A stretch of DNA of 64,000 bases from PALSA-350 sp963834445 (GTDB lineage Bacteria; Acidobacteriota; Terriglobia; Terriglobales; Acidobacteriaceae): positions 992,001 to 1,056,000 of the forward strand of contig CAWIBU010000002.1 of assembly GCA_963834445.1 (NCBI GenBank), written 5' to 3'. Shown here piece by piece: positions 1 through 8,827 of this stretch (its first letter is position 1; each line of letters starts with the position of its first letter). The notes under the pieces are model-generated. The model was not told the origin of the DNA, searched no databases, and saw nothing but the letters and a program-made list of their open reading frames with translations. Both the position numbers and the translations under genes were made by a program.

Positions 1-514
1 CGTTGAAGTGGCAAACACCGATTTTCCCGAATTTCGTAATATTGCTCTGCACCTCGGGCAGGGTGCCGGTGAAGCCGCCCTTCTCGTAGCGATGGACCTC
101 TTCGAGGTTCACCAGGAAGTGATCTTTGTCGCCGGCTTCGGGCTCAGGCAGGCCGGCGAACGAGTCGAAGATTTCCAGCTTGCGATTGCACAAATCGCAA
201 ACCAGCGACAGGTTGGTTGCGCTGCCACCTTTGAAGGAGCCACACTCCACCACGCACCCTTCGACTGCACGCGGAACGCGCATGATCTGCGTGGCCATCG
301 TGAGGTGCTCGAGAAAATGCGAAGCGGTGGTGATGCGGCGGTTGTTTCGCGCCATTTTCACGATCAGCGAGAGCTTGGTGAAAAACCCGATGCCGAACTC
401 ACGGCCAGTGGCGGAATCGAGATAATCGAGAAGAATAATGGGAAGACTCAGCAACGTAACTGAGATTCGCCAAAACCGTAAAACCAGGCCTTCCGAGGGT
501 TCCATTCGGGTCAT
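1..514 (-). CDS. TylF/MycF-type O-methyltransferase, 3' end cut by window edge
   Basis: I translated the minus strand from an ATG at 512-514; the frame stays open to base 1, so about 171 N-terminal residues are visible. Residues 88-100 read VVECGSFKGGSAT, the SAM-binding loop of the TylF/macrocin-O-methyltransferase family, and residues 115-125 carry IFDSFAGLPEP, the family's second signature. Members are SAM-dependent methyltransferases that usually act on sugar hydroxyls of macrolides or surface glycans; the substrate here is unknown. A glycosyltransferase gene diverges immediately, consistent with glycan or glycolipid modification. A second in-frame ATG lies at 503-505, and neither start has a clear Shine-Dalgarno sequence. 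The metal-binding C-terminal half lies outside the window. Confidence 0.85.
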   Translation of the reverse strand, partial: MTRMEPSEGLVLRFWRISVTLLSLPIILLDYLDSATGREFGIGFFTKLSLIVKMARNNRRITTASHFLEHLTMATQIMRVPRAVEGCVVECGSFKGGSATNLSLVCDLCNRKLEIFDSFAGLPEPEAGDKDHFLVNLEEVHRYEKGGFTGTLPEVQSNITKFGKIGVCHFN

Positions 515-523
515 ACTATCACT

Positions 524-1681
524 TTGGAACTGTGGCCAATTCCGCGGATCGTGCACGTGCTGGGCTGGCTGGTTGCCCTCGCCTGGCTGCTCCGCGTGCT
601 GGAATGGCGCTTCCACCTGCGCGATGTACCTGATCTGACCCGGCCTGCCTACGCGATGCCAACCGGCCCCTTGCCGCGCCTCAGCGTGATTGTGCCGGCA
701 AGGAATGAAGCAGCCAATATCGCCGCTACGCTGGACTCTTTGCTGGCGGCCGAAGGAATTGACCTCGAGGTCATCGCGGTGGACGATCGCTCGGGCGACC
801 AGACCGGGGCCATCATAGATACTTTTGCCGATCGGGCACTCATTCTGCACGTAACGGAGTTGCCGGCAGGCTGGTTAGGGAAGACGCATGCCATGGAGAT
901 GGCGGCGCGGCGGGCCACCGGTGAGTGGCTGCTGTTTACAGACGCCGATGTTCTCTTCGACCCCGTGGCCTTGCGCCGCGCACTGCAGTTTGCGATCGGC
1001 AGCGGTGCGGACCATGTGGTGCTGCTGCCCACGGTAGTGTTGCGCAGTTGGGGGGAGCGGATGATGATTGCGTTTCTCCAGGTGCTCTCACTATGGGCAC
1101 TGCGCGTGTGGCGTGTGCCTGACGCGCGGGCCAGGCGCGACGCGATCGGGGTCGGCGCCTTCAACCTGATCCGCCGCGATATCTACGACGCGCTCGGCGG
1201 CTGGGAAGCCTTGCGCATGGAGGTGCTGGAGGATTTATCGCTCGGTCGCCGGGTCAAGGCAAAGAAATATGCGCAACGAGTCGCTCTGGGCCTGGATCTG
1301 GTGCGCGTGCGTTGGGCGAAGGGAGCTTTCGGAGTGGTCGATAACCTGACCAAGAATCTGTTCGCGCTCTGCAACTTCAGGCCCGAGCGCGTTCTGGGCT
1401 TGACCGCGGGCATCGCACTGTTCACCTTATTCCCGCTGGCAGCGGGGTGGGCGGCGGTGCTGTTGCTGCTGGTTCTGCTGCTTGCCTACCAGACAGCAGG
1501 GAAGTACCACCACTTCACTGCCGGGCAAGTGCCGATGTTCCCGATTGCCAGCTTGTTGTTGCAATATGCGTTGCTGCGCTCCATGTTTCAGGCTTTGTGG
1601 CGAGGTGGTGTCACGTGGCGGGGTACCTTCTACCCGCTCGCAGAACTACGCCGCAATGCCGGGGAACGTGGACGGCATTAG
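524..1681 (+). CDS. GT2 family glycosyltransferase, membrane-anchored
   Basis: A 385-residue family 2 glycosyltransferase. An N-terminal hydrophobic segment (about 8-25) precedes the GT-A domain, which has RLSVIVPARNEA near 53, VDDRS near 86, GWLGK near 116 and the metal-binding DADV near 140. An acidic ED pair in EVLEDLSLGRR near 237 is the probable catalytic-base region. Two or three membrane segments follow (about 290-360), and the C-terminus reads WRGTFYPLAELR. This layout resembles HpnB/CrtQ-like enzymes that glycosylate lipids, but the acceptor cannot be told from sequence. The frame begins with TTG at 524, only 9 bp from the divergent methyltransferase ATG, and no good ribosome-binding site is visible, so the true start may lie slightly downstream. 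Confidence 0.85.
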   Translation: MELWPIPRIVHVLGWLVALAWLLRVLEWRFHLRDVPDLTRPAYAMPTGPLPRLSVIVPARNEAANIAATLDSLLAAEGIDLEVIAVDDRSGDQTGAIIDTFADRALILHVTELPAGWLGKTHAMEMAARRATGEWLLFTDADVLFDPVALRRALQFAIGSGADHVVLLPTVVLRSWGERMMIAFLQVLSLWALRVWRVPDARARRDAIGVGAFNLIRRDIYDALGGWEALRMEVLEDLSLGRRVKAKKYAQRVALGLDLVRVRWAKGAFGVVDNLTKNLFALCNFRPERVLGLTAGIALFTLFPLAAGWAAVLLLLVLLLAYQTAGKYHHFTAGQVPMFPIASLLLQYALLRSMFQALWRGGVTWRGTFYPLAELRRNAGERGRH

Positions 1682-1713
1682 AGAATGTATGAGAACCAGC
1701 TTTGGAAGAGTCT

Positions 1714-1913
1714 TCCCTCGCCACTAAGGCGGGTGCCCCATATCTCACCGCGCTTTTTGCGGGGAGATGTGGGAAATTTAACCGGTTTCCCCCTTGTAGT
1801 CCTCAGGTGTCGGCGGAGCCGGAAGAGAATACAGATCGAGATTCGCGAATTTCCCACATCTCCCCGCAAAAAGCGCGGTGAGATATGGGGCACCCGCCTT
1901 AGTGGTGAGGGAA
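1714..1913. repeat. Long imperfect inverted repeat (MITE/REP-like) between convergent genes
   Basis: The left arm (about 1714-1778) and right arm (about 1849-1913) are reverse complements over about 65 bp with one clear mismatch (g1720), separated by about 70 bp. Both strands translate to similar spurious peptides (HISPRFLRGDVG). It lies just after the GT2 stop codon and before the stop of the convergent dehydrogenase, so it may also end transcription from both sides. It contains no coding sequence. Confidence 0.8.
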
Positions 1914-1994
1914 AGGCTTTCCAAAATCCTGTTAGGCTCGAACGCCTCCACGCACCCGTGGCGAGCCTGGAGCCGGGAGCCGGCTCACTCCGGC

Positions 1995-2867
1995 TTAGGC
2001 TTCACCGGAGTAGTCGTCGTAGAAGCCGCGGCCTGATTTGACACCCAGCGATCCGCGGTCGACGTAAGCTTTGAGCAGCTTCCGCGGCGCTTCGGGAACA
2101 TCTTTGCGGATGGCCGCGTAGTGCTCTTCAATCGCGAGCACGGTGTCAAGACCAACCCTGTCCATGAGGCGGAAAGGTCCCGCCGTGCTCGCGGTAAATA
2201 GATGCCACATCCTGTCGACATCCTCGGGCTGGGCCACGCCTTCTTCGACCACGGACAAGGACTCGCGTTTGATCGCTGCCCAGATGCGATTGAAGATGAA
2301 GCCGACGCTCTCTCGTTGCACACGGAAGGGCACCAGGCCATAAAGCGGCAATCTCTCCATAAGAAAGTCGATGATTGCCGGATCGGTCTTGCCGCAAGAC
2401 ATCAACTCGACCGCCGGTATTTCTGGCGGCATGTAATAGTGCAGGTTGAGCACACGCTCCGGACGCGCAACCTTGTCGATAAGTTGGCTTGAAGGATAGG
2501 AAGAGGAGTTAGTCGCCAGAATTGCATCCTTGGACGCCAGAGAATCGAGTTCGGCGAACACGGTTCGCTTGAGGTTGAGCTGCTCGGGAACAGCTTCTAT
2601 GACCAGCCAGGCGTGGCTTACGGCGGTGGCCAGGTCCATTTCCGCGCGTAGGCTTCCGGCGGTAGCCCCGGGTATGGTTGCAACGATGGCCGGTAGCGCT
2701 GCCGCGACGTAGTTCAGTCCCGCCTCGAGCGAGCACGCTTGCGTATCGAAGATGCGAACCTCTTCTCCGCGCGTGCTCGCCATCAGCGCGATGCGCCGGC
2801 CCAAGGTTCCACAACCGATCACGGCAATCGGACGACCGGCGATATCCTCTGCGTTCGCGAAGCTCAT
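1995..2867 (-). CDS. 3-hydroxyacyl-CoA dehydrogenase
   Basis: A 290-residue NAD-dependent 3-hydroxyacyl-CoA dehydrogenase of the short single-domain-pair type. The N-terminal Rossmann fold has IAVIGCGTLGRRIALM (GxGxxG). The middle contains the family's VIEAVPE and ATNSSSYPSSQL segments, the latter holding the conserved substrate-binding serine region, and HYYMPPEIPAVEL stands where the catalytic histidine is expected. The C-terminal dimerisation domain ends in LGVKSGRGFYDD, typical of the family. It would oxidise 3-hydroxyacyl-CoA (or a related hydroxy acid) in beta-oxidation or butanoate-type metabolism. I chose the ATG at 2865-2867, because residues upstream of it do not match the family. 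A decayed paralog of its first half lies at 9903-10234. Confidence 0.88.
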   Translation of the reverse strand: MSFANAEDIAGRPIAVIGCGTLGRRIALMASTRGEEVRIFDTQACSLEAGLNYVAAALPAIVATIPGATAGSLRAEMDLATAVSHAWLVIEAVPEQLNLKRTVFAELDSLASKDAILATNSSSYPSSQLIDKVARPERVLNLHYYMPPEIPAVELMSCGKTDPAIIDFLMERLPLYGLVPFRVQRESVGFIFNRIWAAIKRESLSVVEEGVAQPEDVDRMWHLFTASTAGPFRLMDRVGLDTVLAIEEHYAAIRKDVPEAPRKLLKAYVDRGSLGVKSGRGFYDDYSGEA

Positions 2868-2968
2868 GGCTATCCAGCCTTTCGTGGGGACACAACTCCC
2901 GGCAAACAAGGAAGTATACAGGGCGGGGGAATCGTCCACGGAGACGATGCCTGGTCGATCATGGCTAA

Positions 2969-4096
2969 CTATCGGGAGCTGGCGGCCGGCGGCCCACTGT
3001 TGTAGGTTGCATAATCTGTATAGCCATTTTCCGCTCCCCCATAAAAGGTGGAGCGGTCATAAGCATTCAGGGGTAAGTTTCCCTGAATCCGTTCGACCAG
3101 ATCTGGATTCGCGATGTAGAGACGACCGAATGCAATGGCATCGGCATCGCGCTGGCCGACCGTGCGCGCGGCAGATTGGGGAGTGTACGCCGCGGCCGAG
3201 AGCAGCGGGCCGGTGAAGCAGGAACGAAAGAGCCGGGCGTTGTCTAACGCCTCTTCATGCAGACTGTCCGTGAGCCCGATCTCAGAACCGCGCCCCTCGA
3301 TCAAATGGATATAGGCAAGTTGGAAGCTATCCAGCGCCCTGATCACGAAGGTAAACAGTTGCAAGGGGTTGCTGTCATGGATGCCGCCGTATTGCCCGTA
3401 GGGAGAGAGGCGCACGCCCAGACGATCTGCCCCAATCGCCGCCGCCGCTTGCTCGACAATCTCCAGCAGGAAGCGAGCACGATTCTCAATCGTACCTCCG
3501 TAGCGGTCGCTGCGCTGATTGGTTCCGTCCTCCAGGAACTGGTCTATCAAGTGGCTATTGGCGCCCTGCAGTTCCACCCCGTCAAAACCTGCCTCGATTG
3601 CGTGCAAAGAGGCCTGGCGAAAACTTGCGACAATCGCGGCAATCTCATCGGTCTCAAGCGGGCGAGGCAGCTCGATCGGCACCTGCTGGAATTCGTTGCT
3701 TAAGCCGGGAAGATTGGATGGAATCGCAGAGGGCGCGACCGGCGGCCCTCCGTCGGGCATAAACGACGAATGAGAATTTCTTCCGTAGTGCGCGATCTGG
3801 AGAAAGATTCTTCCTCCCCGCTCATGCACGGCCCTGGTGACTCCGCGCCAACCTTCCAGTTGTGCAGCCGTATAGATGCCGGGCGCGTTTGGATTGCCCT
3901 GAGCCTGCGGGCTGACCGCCGTACCCTCGGCGACGATCAGCCCAGCAGAGGCGCGCTGCGCGTAATAGCGGGCATTGAGCGCGTTCGGAACCCCGCCTGT
4001 CCCCGCGCGCATCCTGGTGAGAGGCGCCATGACGATACGGTTGGGGATCTCTATGGCGCCAAGTTGGAGTGGAACAAACAACGACGCGTAGCTCAT
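2969..4096 (-). CDS. Alkene reductase, old yellow enzyme family (NemA-like)
   Basis: A 375-residue FMN-dependent OYE-type reductase. Landmarks are LFVPLQLGAIEIPNRIVMAPLTRMRA at the start (FMN-binding first strand), QIAHYGRNSH (active-site region), GFDGVELQGANSHLIDQFL near the middle, RSDRYGGTIENRARF (classic OYE signature) and AIAFGRLYIANPDLVERI near the C-terminus (phosphate-binding segment). It reduces activated C=C bonds of enones or nitro compounds with NAD(P)H. The start at 4094-4096 is preceded by GAAGGGG, a good ribosome-binding site; a longer frame upstream only shadows the next gene. It lies 43 bp downstream of a co-directional hydrolase gene and is probably in the same operon. The cysteine and histidine pairs that tune FMN in some OYEs were not checked one by one. 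Confidence 0.92.
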   Translation of the reverse strand: MSYASLFVPLQLGAIEIPNRIVMAPLTRMRAGTGGVPNALNARYYAQRASAGLIVAEGTAVSPQAQGNPNAPGIYTAAQLEGWRGVTRAVHERGGRIFLQIAHYGRNSHSSFMPDGGPPVAPSAIPSNLPGLSNEFQQVPIELPRPLETDEIAAIVASFRQASLHAIEAGFDGVELQGANSHLIDQFLEDGTNQRSDRYGGTIENRARFLLEIVEQAAAAIGADRLGVRLSPYGQYGGIHDSNPLQLFTFVIRALDSFQLAYIHLIEGRGSEIGLTDSLHEEALDNARLFRSCFTGPLLSAAAYTPQSAARTVGQRDADAIAFGRLYIANPDLVERIQGNLPLNAYDRSTFYGGAENGYTDYATYNSGPPAASSR

Positions 4097-4139
4097 GGGC
4101 CCCTTCGTTTTTTTTTGCCCGCGACAGCGCTCCGCAAAC

Positions 4140-4904
4140 TCAACCGGTGACCAGGTTGGCCGCGCGCGCGACGTTGCCCTCGACCTCGTGTGGCTTGGCC
4201 GGGAACGGCGTGTTCGCTGTGGCAACCGCGTCAGCCGCGAGCGCAATGATGTCTGCGACTTCTTGTGGCTTGGCCATGAACACGGCGTGACTGGCGGCGA
4301 CCGAGCGCACGGTGGCATTCATTCGCTGGGCCAGAAATTGCTGCGCGGGCGGGGGGATCATTTGATCGTCTGTGCATACCAGGTACCAGGAGGGGATGCT
4401 CTTCCATGCCGGCGCACCCTCTTTCCCGGTAAAGCTCACGATGCTCAGTGGTTTTTGCACCACCGACATTACATAGGCTTCCTCCGCCGTGGCATCGGCC
4501 ACGAACGCCTGATGAAACTTCTCCCGCTTGATCCAAAGAAAGCCGTTCGCATCGGGCTCGATGGCGGTCGATCCGGGCGAGGGCGGACCTTGCTTACTTA
4601 AAGAGTCCAGGCTTTCCCCTTCATCCAACCCAAACGCCGTGATATAAACCAGCGCCTTGACCTGCGGGGTGGCCGCGCCGGTAATCACAGCGCCGCCATA
4701 GGAATGGCCTACCAGGACCGTGGGCTCGGTTTCGGCCGAAAGCAGCCGTCGCGTGACTGCGATATCGTCGCTCAGCGAGGTGAGCGGAATCTGCGCCGCC
4801 GTCACTTTGTAGCCTTTTGCCTTTAGCAAAAGGATGACCTTGCTCCAGCATGAGCCATCAGCCCACGCGCCATGCACCAACATGATGTTTACGCTCTTGT
4901 TCAT
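4140..4904 (-). CDS. Alpha/beta hydrolase (esterase/salicylate-esterase type)
   Basis: A 254-residue alpha/beta hydrolase with no signal peptide. MLVHGAWADGSCW forms the oxyanion region, GHSYGGA carries the nucleophilic serine, VCTDDQMIPP supplies the acid and AASHAVFMAKP the histidine, so a full catalytic triad is present. The family (RsbQ/SABP2/MEKC-like) includes esterases acting on small methyl esters; the substrate here is unknown. The start at 4902-4904 is fixed by a strong AGGAGG at 4909-4914. The frame is also open for another 133 codons upstream, but that stretch does not resemble the family. The next gene is the OYE reductase, suggesting a small detoxification or aromatic-metabolism operon. 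Confidence 0.9.
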   Translation of the reverse strand: MNKSVNIMLVHGAWADGSCWSKVILLLKAKGYKVTAAQIPLTSLSDDIAVTRRLLSAETEPTVLVGHSYGGAVITGAATPQVKALVYITAFGLDEGESLDSLSKQGPPSPGSTAIEPDANGFLWIKREKFHQAFVADATAEEAYVMSVVQKPLSIVSFTGKEGAPAWKSIPSWYLVCTDDQMIPPPAQQFLAQRMNATVRSVAASHAVFMAKPQEVADIIALAADAVATANTPFPAKPHEVEGNVARAANLVTG

Positions 4905-5000
4905 ACATCCTCCTGTTTCTTGATTCGTTGCTGGTCTTGCGAATTCCCAATCTATCTGGTTGGTTGGCGCGGAGTAAGCCCGGATGGTAGCAAGACGCAG

Positions 5001-5020
5001 GCACACTATCGGGGGGGGTA
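5001..5020. promoter_or_regulatory. G-run motif resembling the site upstream of the NarL-type regulator
   Basis: GCACACTATC followed by eight G and TA, about 100 bp upstream of the hydrolase start. The flanking GCACAC and GGGGGGTA are shared with the palindrome at 9715-9735 in front of the response-regulator gene. This makes it a candidate target of that regulator; the assignment is inference. Confidence 0.35.
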
Positions 5021-5527
5021 TTGATCTCTGGCCATCTAAGAGTGCATAAGCCTGCAGCCATGGACTGATGACCTGCGTCTCGCTGGTGGAGAGAGTTGTT
5101 TCCTTTTCGAAGAGCTGATGAAGCCTGGCAAAGGTGCGCTCATTTCCTCTGAGTTGATGGCGCAGAGACTCATTCTTAATAAGAAGTTCAGCGACCAGTG
5201 TTTGTAGACGGCAATAACAGTCGGGATCACCAGCTTCGCTGGCTCCTGCAGTCAGGACACTCTGTTTCCCAGGGTAAGTTTCAATACCTTCGCCAATAGC
5301 CATAAGGCCCCCTCTTGCAGCTAGAGTAGGGGCTGAGCACACCGTCCAACAGCCTCATGAGAGCTGAATCTGTCTGCCTCTTTCGAGTTAGATTGATCTC
5401 AGGAATGCGGAGAGTTCAGGGTGGGCGGAGGGTTGACGAGGTCATGTACGGGCTGCAGAAGCCAAGCTTTTCCGCAGCCTCCTGGTGTAGTTCATCACTC
5501 ATAACGTCCAGTATGTTTGCCATCCTT

Positions 5528-5550
5528 TCAGTCGTCCCTGCGGGGACTGA
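5528..5550. repeat. REP-like palindrome, AGTCCC...GGGAC family
   Basis: A short stem-loop of the form TCAGTC-GTCCC-tgc-GGGGACTGA with one bulged base. On the opposite strand it matches the two palindromes at 34411-34430 and 34477-34496 (core AGTCCC NNN GGGACG). It lies 3' of the kinase gene. Confidence 0.6.
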
Positions 5551-5569
5551 GGCTGGAAAACATAGAGGA

Positions 5570-5594
5570 GTTATTAACGACGCACTACACTAGA
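5570..5594. repeat. Terminal-repeat copy (a) overlapping the kinase stop codon
   Basis: GTTATTAACGACGCAC followed by TACACTAGA. These 25 bases are identical to the reverse complement of the repeat end at 8795-8819. The outermost CTAG (5590-5593) supplies the TAG stop codon of the histidine kinase. No partner end was found on the left, so this is a solo or decayed end. Confidence 0.75.
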
Positions 5595-8500
5595 TATTGT
5601 CTGGCTTCAATTCCGAGGGAGCGGTGCTGGCAGAACCCTGCCACAGCTTTCTGGGTTTGCTCCCGGCATAGACCGTTCTTGCGGGAACGCGAATCGCGAT
5701 TTCTGTTCCCTTGCTGAGCACACTGGCAAACTCAAGTTTGCAGCCCAGGCTGCGGGCCCGTTCCTGCATGCCGATGAGGCCCCAATGCCCGCGTTTCTGC
5801 GTGGCTCCCAATTCCTCTTCGCTTACGCCACGGCCATTGTCTGTACAGCGCAGAGACAGATATTGAGCGCCGTAACTCAGCTCAAGCAAGACCTGCGTTG
5901 CTTTTGAATGCCGCATGGCATTGGTCAATGCTTCGCGGGCAATCGAGTAGAGCTCGTCCTGCGCTGCCATGAGCAGAGGGCAAGGTTCGCCGTTGACGAC
6001 CACATGGATGCGAGCCGGGCCGTCCGCCTGCAATGCCTCCGCTGCCTTCCTGAGATGCTTCTCTAACTCGGCGGCCGGCGCAATCTCCGAGCGCAATTCG
6101 ATCACCTTTTCGCGGCCTTCCTGGATAACCTGGTCGGCGCGATCGAGAGCGTCCCACAACATGGCACGCGCCGGCTCGTCTGCCGGCAGTTGCTCGGTTG
6201 CAAAGTGGAAGCGAAGCACCAGTCCCTGCACCCCTTGCAAAAGCGTGTCGTGCAGATCGCGTGCAATACGAACGCGCTCGCGAGCACGTTCTTCCGATCG
6301 TTGCTTGAACTGTTCGGTAAGCTGTCGCATGCGCAGCCGAATGAGCAGCCACAGAATCGCTGACAACAAAACGGCGCAGCCCAGGTAGAACCAGGTGGTC
6401 TGATAGTAGGGCGGTTTGAGGGTGAGCCGCGGGCCCGATGGCAACTCGCTCCAGGGCCCGGTTCCGCTCGCCGCCCGCACGCGAAAACGATAAGCTCCGG
6501 GCGCGAGATTGTTATAGTACGCTTGCCGCCGCGTTCCGGCGTCTTGCCAATCCTTGTCCTGGCCTTCCAGCATGTATTGGTAAACCACCCGATCGGGTGC
6601 ATTGAGATCGACACCGATGTAGTCGAACTCAACCGTTTTGAGGCGGCGCGACCCCTCTTCGATGGTGTTGCCCTGGGACCATGCGCTGGGTACGCCGTTC
6701 ACGATCACGGACTGCAACAGTACATTCGGAGTCGAGGATGTAGTTCGCAACTGAGCGGGGTCGAGCGAGACCAGGTGGCCGGAGGTGGCGAACCACAGCA
6801 CTCCCCGGCTGTCGATAATGGCGGAGGGTGTTGGTTTGTTTTGCGCTGGGGTGCCGATCAAACCATCCTGCTCGTTCAATATTTGAAAATCCATGGCAGG
6901 CGATCGGGGGTCTTGCACCGCGGCCTTCCATTGCTCCTGGGGCACGCGAATGACACCGGAGGCAGCGTTCAGCCAGAGATCCCCCTTGCGATCTTTAACG
7001 ATGCCGGAGACGCCGCGGAGCAAGCCCGGGGTGCGCAGACGCAAGGTATGGAAGAGGTGACCGTCAAACCAGGCGAGGCCGTCTGAACCGGCGGCGAGTG
7101 TTAAACCATCGTGGTCATAGAAACTGAAGACGCTATTCAACTCCAGCCCCTGGTCGCTGCCAAACGTGTGATAGCCCTGGGCATCGTTTAACACGATTTG
7201 ATTGTGGGCATAGCCCAGCCACACTCGTCCTGCCTGGCCCCTGGCCATCGAGAGCGGCGATTCATCGGGCATTCCCGGCGCTTTGACCTCTGCCCAGACT
7301 CCATCGCCGTAACGCCACAGGCCGTGACCTTCAAAGCAGGCGGTGAAGGCGCCCTGCGCGTCTTTGCCCAGGCACCAGGTCTCCACATTGCGCGCGACCG
7401 GAGGTGCAGGGATCACCGTCGGCACATCACCATGCTCGGGGTAACGATAAAAATCGCGGGTGATCTGGTCCAGTAGCCAAACGGAACCGTCGCTGTCCTG
7501 GAACAGAGAACTGCTGCCATGACCTTTACCGATGAACGATAACTCTCCATCGCGCAAGCGCATGAGCGGTTTATCCATATCGTGAAGCCAGATACCGTCT
7601 TTTGCATCGGCCAGCAGAGCAGGGTAGTAATCGATTTTGACGCCGAGGAAGGGAACCAGGGGGGTGTGGCGGAAACGATCGAGCCCGCGCGCCGTGCCGA
7701 CCCAGATGGTGCCCTGACGATCTTCGATCATGGCATGGGTTTGTCCATCGGTGAGGCCGTTTTCCGTTTTGAAATCCTCCTTCACTTGCGCCGAGGTGCC
7801 AGGATGCTGGATGCGCGTCAGTCCTCCAAACTCGTTAGCTAGCCAGATGCTTCCTTCGCTGTCGACCAACAAGGTAGGTACGCCGGGGATGCGCACCGCA
7901 TGGGTGCTCTGGTTTTCGTAGAGCGGCCTGACATTGTTCCAGGCATCGCTGATCCATAGAGTGCCATCAGGCAGCTGCACGAATTGGTTGACAACACCCG
8001 GAGGAATGGGCACGGTGGAGAATTGCGTGTCGTGCCGGGCTAGTTTGAAGACATGTCCTTTGTCTGCGGTCCAGAGCGTACCTTCGCGGTCGAAGAAGAG
8101 AGAGAAAAGGCCGTCGGAGGCAAGGCCATGATCCTGGGAGAAAGTCTCCCAGTGATTGTTGACCAGGTGCACCATCACACCGTCAGCTACCCCCCAGACG
8201 GAGCCATCGTTGCGGCACAGTAATTGTTCTGTGGATTGCCCGATCAGGCCGCTGCTTTTGCCATAGTTCACGATTGAGCCGTTGGCAAGGTGGCTGATAC
8301 CCCCCATGCGATACCCGATCCAAAGACCGCCGTCGCGGTCGGCAGCCAGGGCCGCGATGTTGGATGCCGGCAGGTGCGGGTCGGCCGAGTTGAAAGGATA
8401 CGACTGAAAACGCGCGCCGTCGAAGCGGTACAGTCCAAAGCTCGAGCCAATCCACAGATATCCATCTTTGGTCTGCGCGAGAGCCGCGATATCGCTGGGG

Positions 8501-8748
8501 GCGCCGTCGCGCCGCGTCCAGCTCATGTGAGCGAGGTTCGCAAAGGGTTGGGCTTGCGCGCGCGGCGGCGTGCGCATAGCGGAGACATGCCAACGTTGCG
8601 CGGGACAATTGGGCAACAGAAAGAAGAGCAGCAGCGAAAAGTAGAGAAGCGGGCTAGACCAGCGCCGGCGGGTGCTCGATGGGTATTGCCCATCGTGGCT
8701 CAACGGATCGCGGCTGACCTCGTGCAGATTGTGTCGCAGCATTTCCAT
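5590..8748 (-). CDS. Propeller-type sensor histidine kinase (Reg_prop / Y_Y_Y / HisKA_3 / HATPase)
   Basis: A 1052-residue two-component sensor. A hydrophobic segment at about 31-48 acts as signal or membrane anchor. Residues about 75-650 hold two-component-regulator propeller repeats (units such as DGYLWIGSSFGLYRFDG and QGTIWVGTARGLDRF), forming a large periplasmic sensing region. A Y_Y_Y domain follows (about 700-770), then a transmembrane helix at about 785-802. The cytoplasmic HisKA_3 domain carries the phospho-accepting His in ARDLHDTLLQG (about 831), and the ATPase domain has EALTNAMRHSKA (N box), CTDNGRGV and GHWGLIGMQERA (G boxes), all intact. The expected partner is the NarL-type regulator encoded upstream on the same strand. 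The stop codon lies inside a repeat end. Two ATGs (8746-8748 and 8740-8742) are possible starts. The ligand is unknown. Confidence 0.93.
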   Translation of the reverse strand: MEMLRHNLHEVSRDPLSHDGQYPSSTRRRWSSPLLYFSLLLFFLLPNCPAQRWHVSAMRTPPRAQAQPFANLAHMSWTRRDGAPSDIAALAQTKDGYLWIGSSFGLYRFDGARFQSYPFNSADPHLPASNIAALAADRDGGLWIGYRMGGISHLANGSIVNYGKSSGLIGQSTEQLLCRNDGSVWGVADGVMVHLVNNHWETFSQDHGLASDGLFSLFFDREGTLWTADKGHVFKLARHDTQFSTVPIPPGVVNQFVQLPDGTLWISDAWNNVRPLYENQSTHAVRIPGVPTLLVDSEGSIWLANEFGGLTRIQHPGTSAQVKEDFKTENGLTDGQTHAMIEDRQGTIWVGTARGLDRFRHTPLVPFLGVKIDYYPALLADAKDGIWLHDMDKPLMRLRDGELSFIGKGHGSSSLFQDSDGSVWLLDQITRDFYRYPEHGDVPTVIPAPPVARNVETWCLGKDAQGAFTACFEGHGLWRYGDGVWAEVKAPGMPDESPLSMARGQAGRVWLGYAHNQIVLNDAQGYHTFGSDQGLELNSVFSFYDHDGLTLAAGSDGLAWFDGHLFHTLRLRTPGLLRGVSGIVKDRKGDLWLNAASGVIRVPQEQWKAAVQDPRSPAMDFQILNEQDGLIGTPAQNKPTPSAIIDSRGVLWFATSGHLVSLDPAQLRTTSSTPNVLLQSVIVNGVPSAWSQGNTIEEGSRRLKTVEFDYIGVDLNAPDRVVYQYMLEGQDKDWQDAGTRRQAYYNNLAPGAYRFRVRAASGTGPWSELPSGPRLTLKPPYYQTTWFYLGCAVLLSAILWLLIRLRMRQLTEQFKQRSEERARERVRIARDLHDTLLQGVQGLVLRFHFATEQLPADEPARAMLWDALDRADQVIQEGREKVIELRSEIAPAAELEKHLRKAAEALQADGPARIHVVVNGEPCPLLMAAQDELYSIAREALTNAMRHSKATQVLLELSYGAQYLSLRCTDNGRGVSEEELGATQKRGHWGLIGMQERARSLGCKLEFASVLSKGTEIAIRVPARTVYAGSKPRKLWQGSASTAPSELKPDNI

Positions 8749-8795
8749 TGTCTATCCGCCTGCACCATAAGCCTTGTCCTAACGCGAACCCACCT

Positions 8796-8825
8796 CTAGT
8801 GTAGTGCGTCGTTAATAACGTCGAG
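8796..8825. repeat. Terminal inverted repeat (b), left end of element
   Basis: Starts with CTAGTGTAGTGCGTCG and continues to 8825. Its inner 22 bases (8804-8825) are the exact reverse complement of 9014-9035, so the two bound an element of about 240 bp between the regulator and kinase genes. Confidence 0.85.
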
Positions 8826-8827
8826 TC

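Larger units (their letters stand above)
4905..5589. other. Intergenic region with possible small leucine-rich ORF
   Basis: There is no confident gene in 685 bases. On the minus strand an ATG at 5301-5303 follows GAGGGGG at a good distance and begins a frame with a heptad-like stretch (LVAELLIKNESLRHQLR). That frame runs without a stop into the hydrolase gene. It could be a small coiled-coil protein that lost its stop, a leader, or chance. The rest holds a G-rich motif (5001-5020), a REP-like palindrome (5528-5550) and a repeat end (5570-5594). Confidence 0.4.

Noticed and set aside
649..1164. Minus-strand frame opposite the GT2 gene
   Set aside because: Shadow of the glycosyltransferase, Ser/Arg-rich, with no supporting motif.
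1678..2041. Frames translating to HISPRFLRGDVG-like peptides
   Set aside because: They lie on both arms of an inverted repeat and on both strands; this is a repeat element, not a gene.
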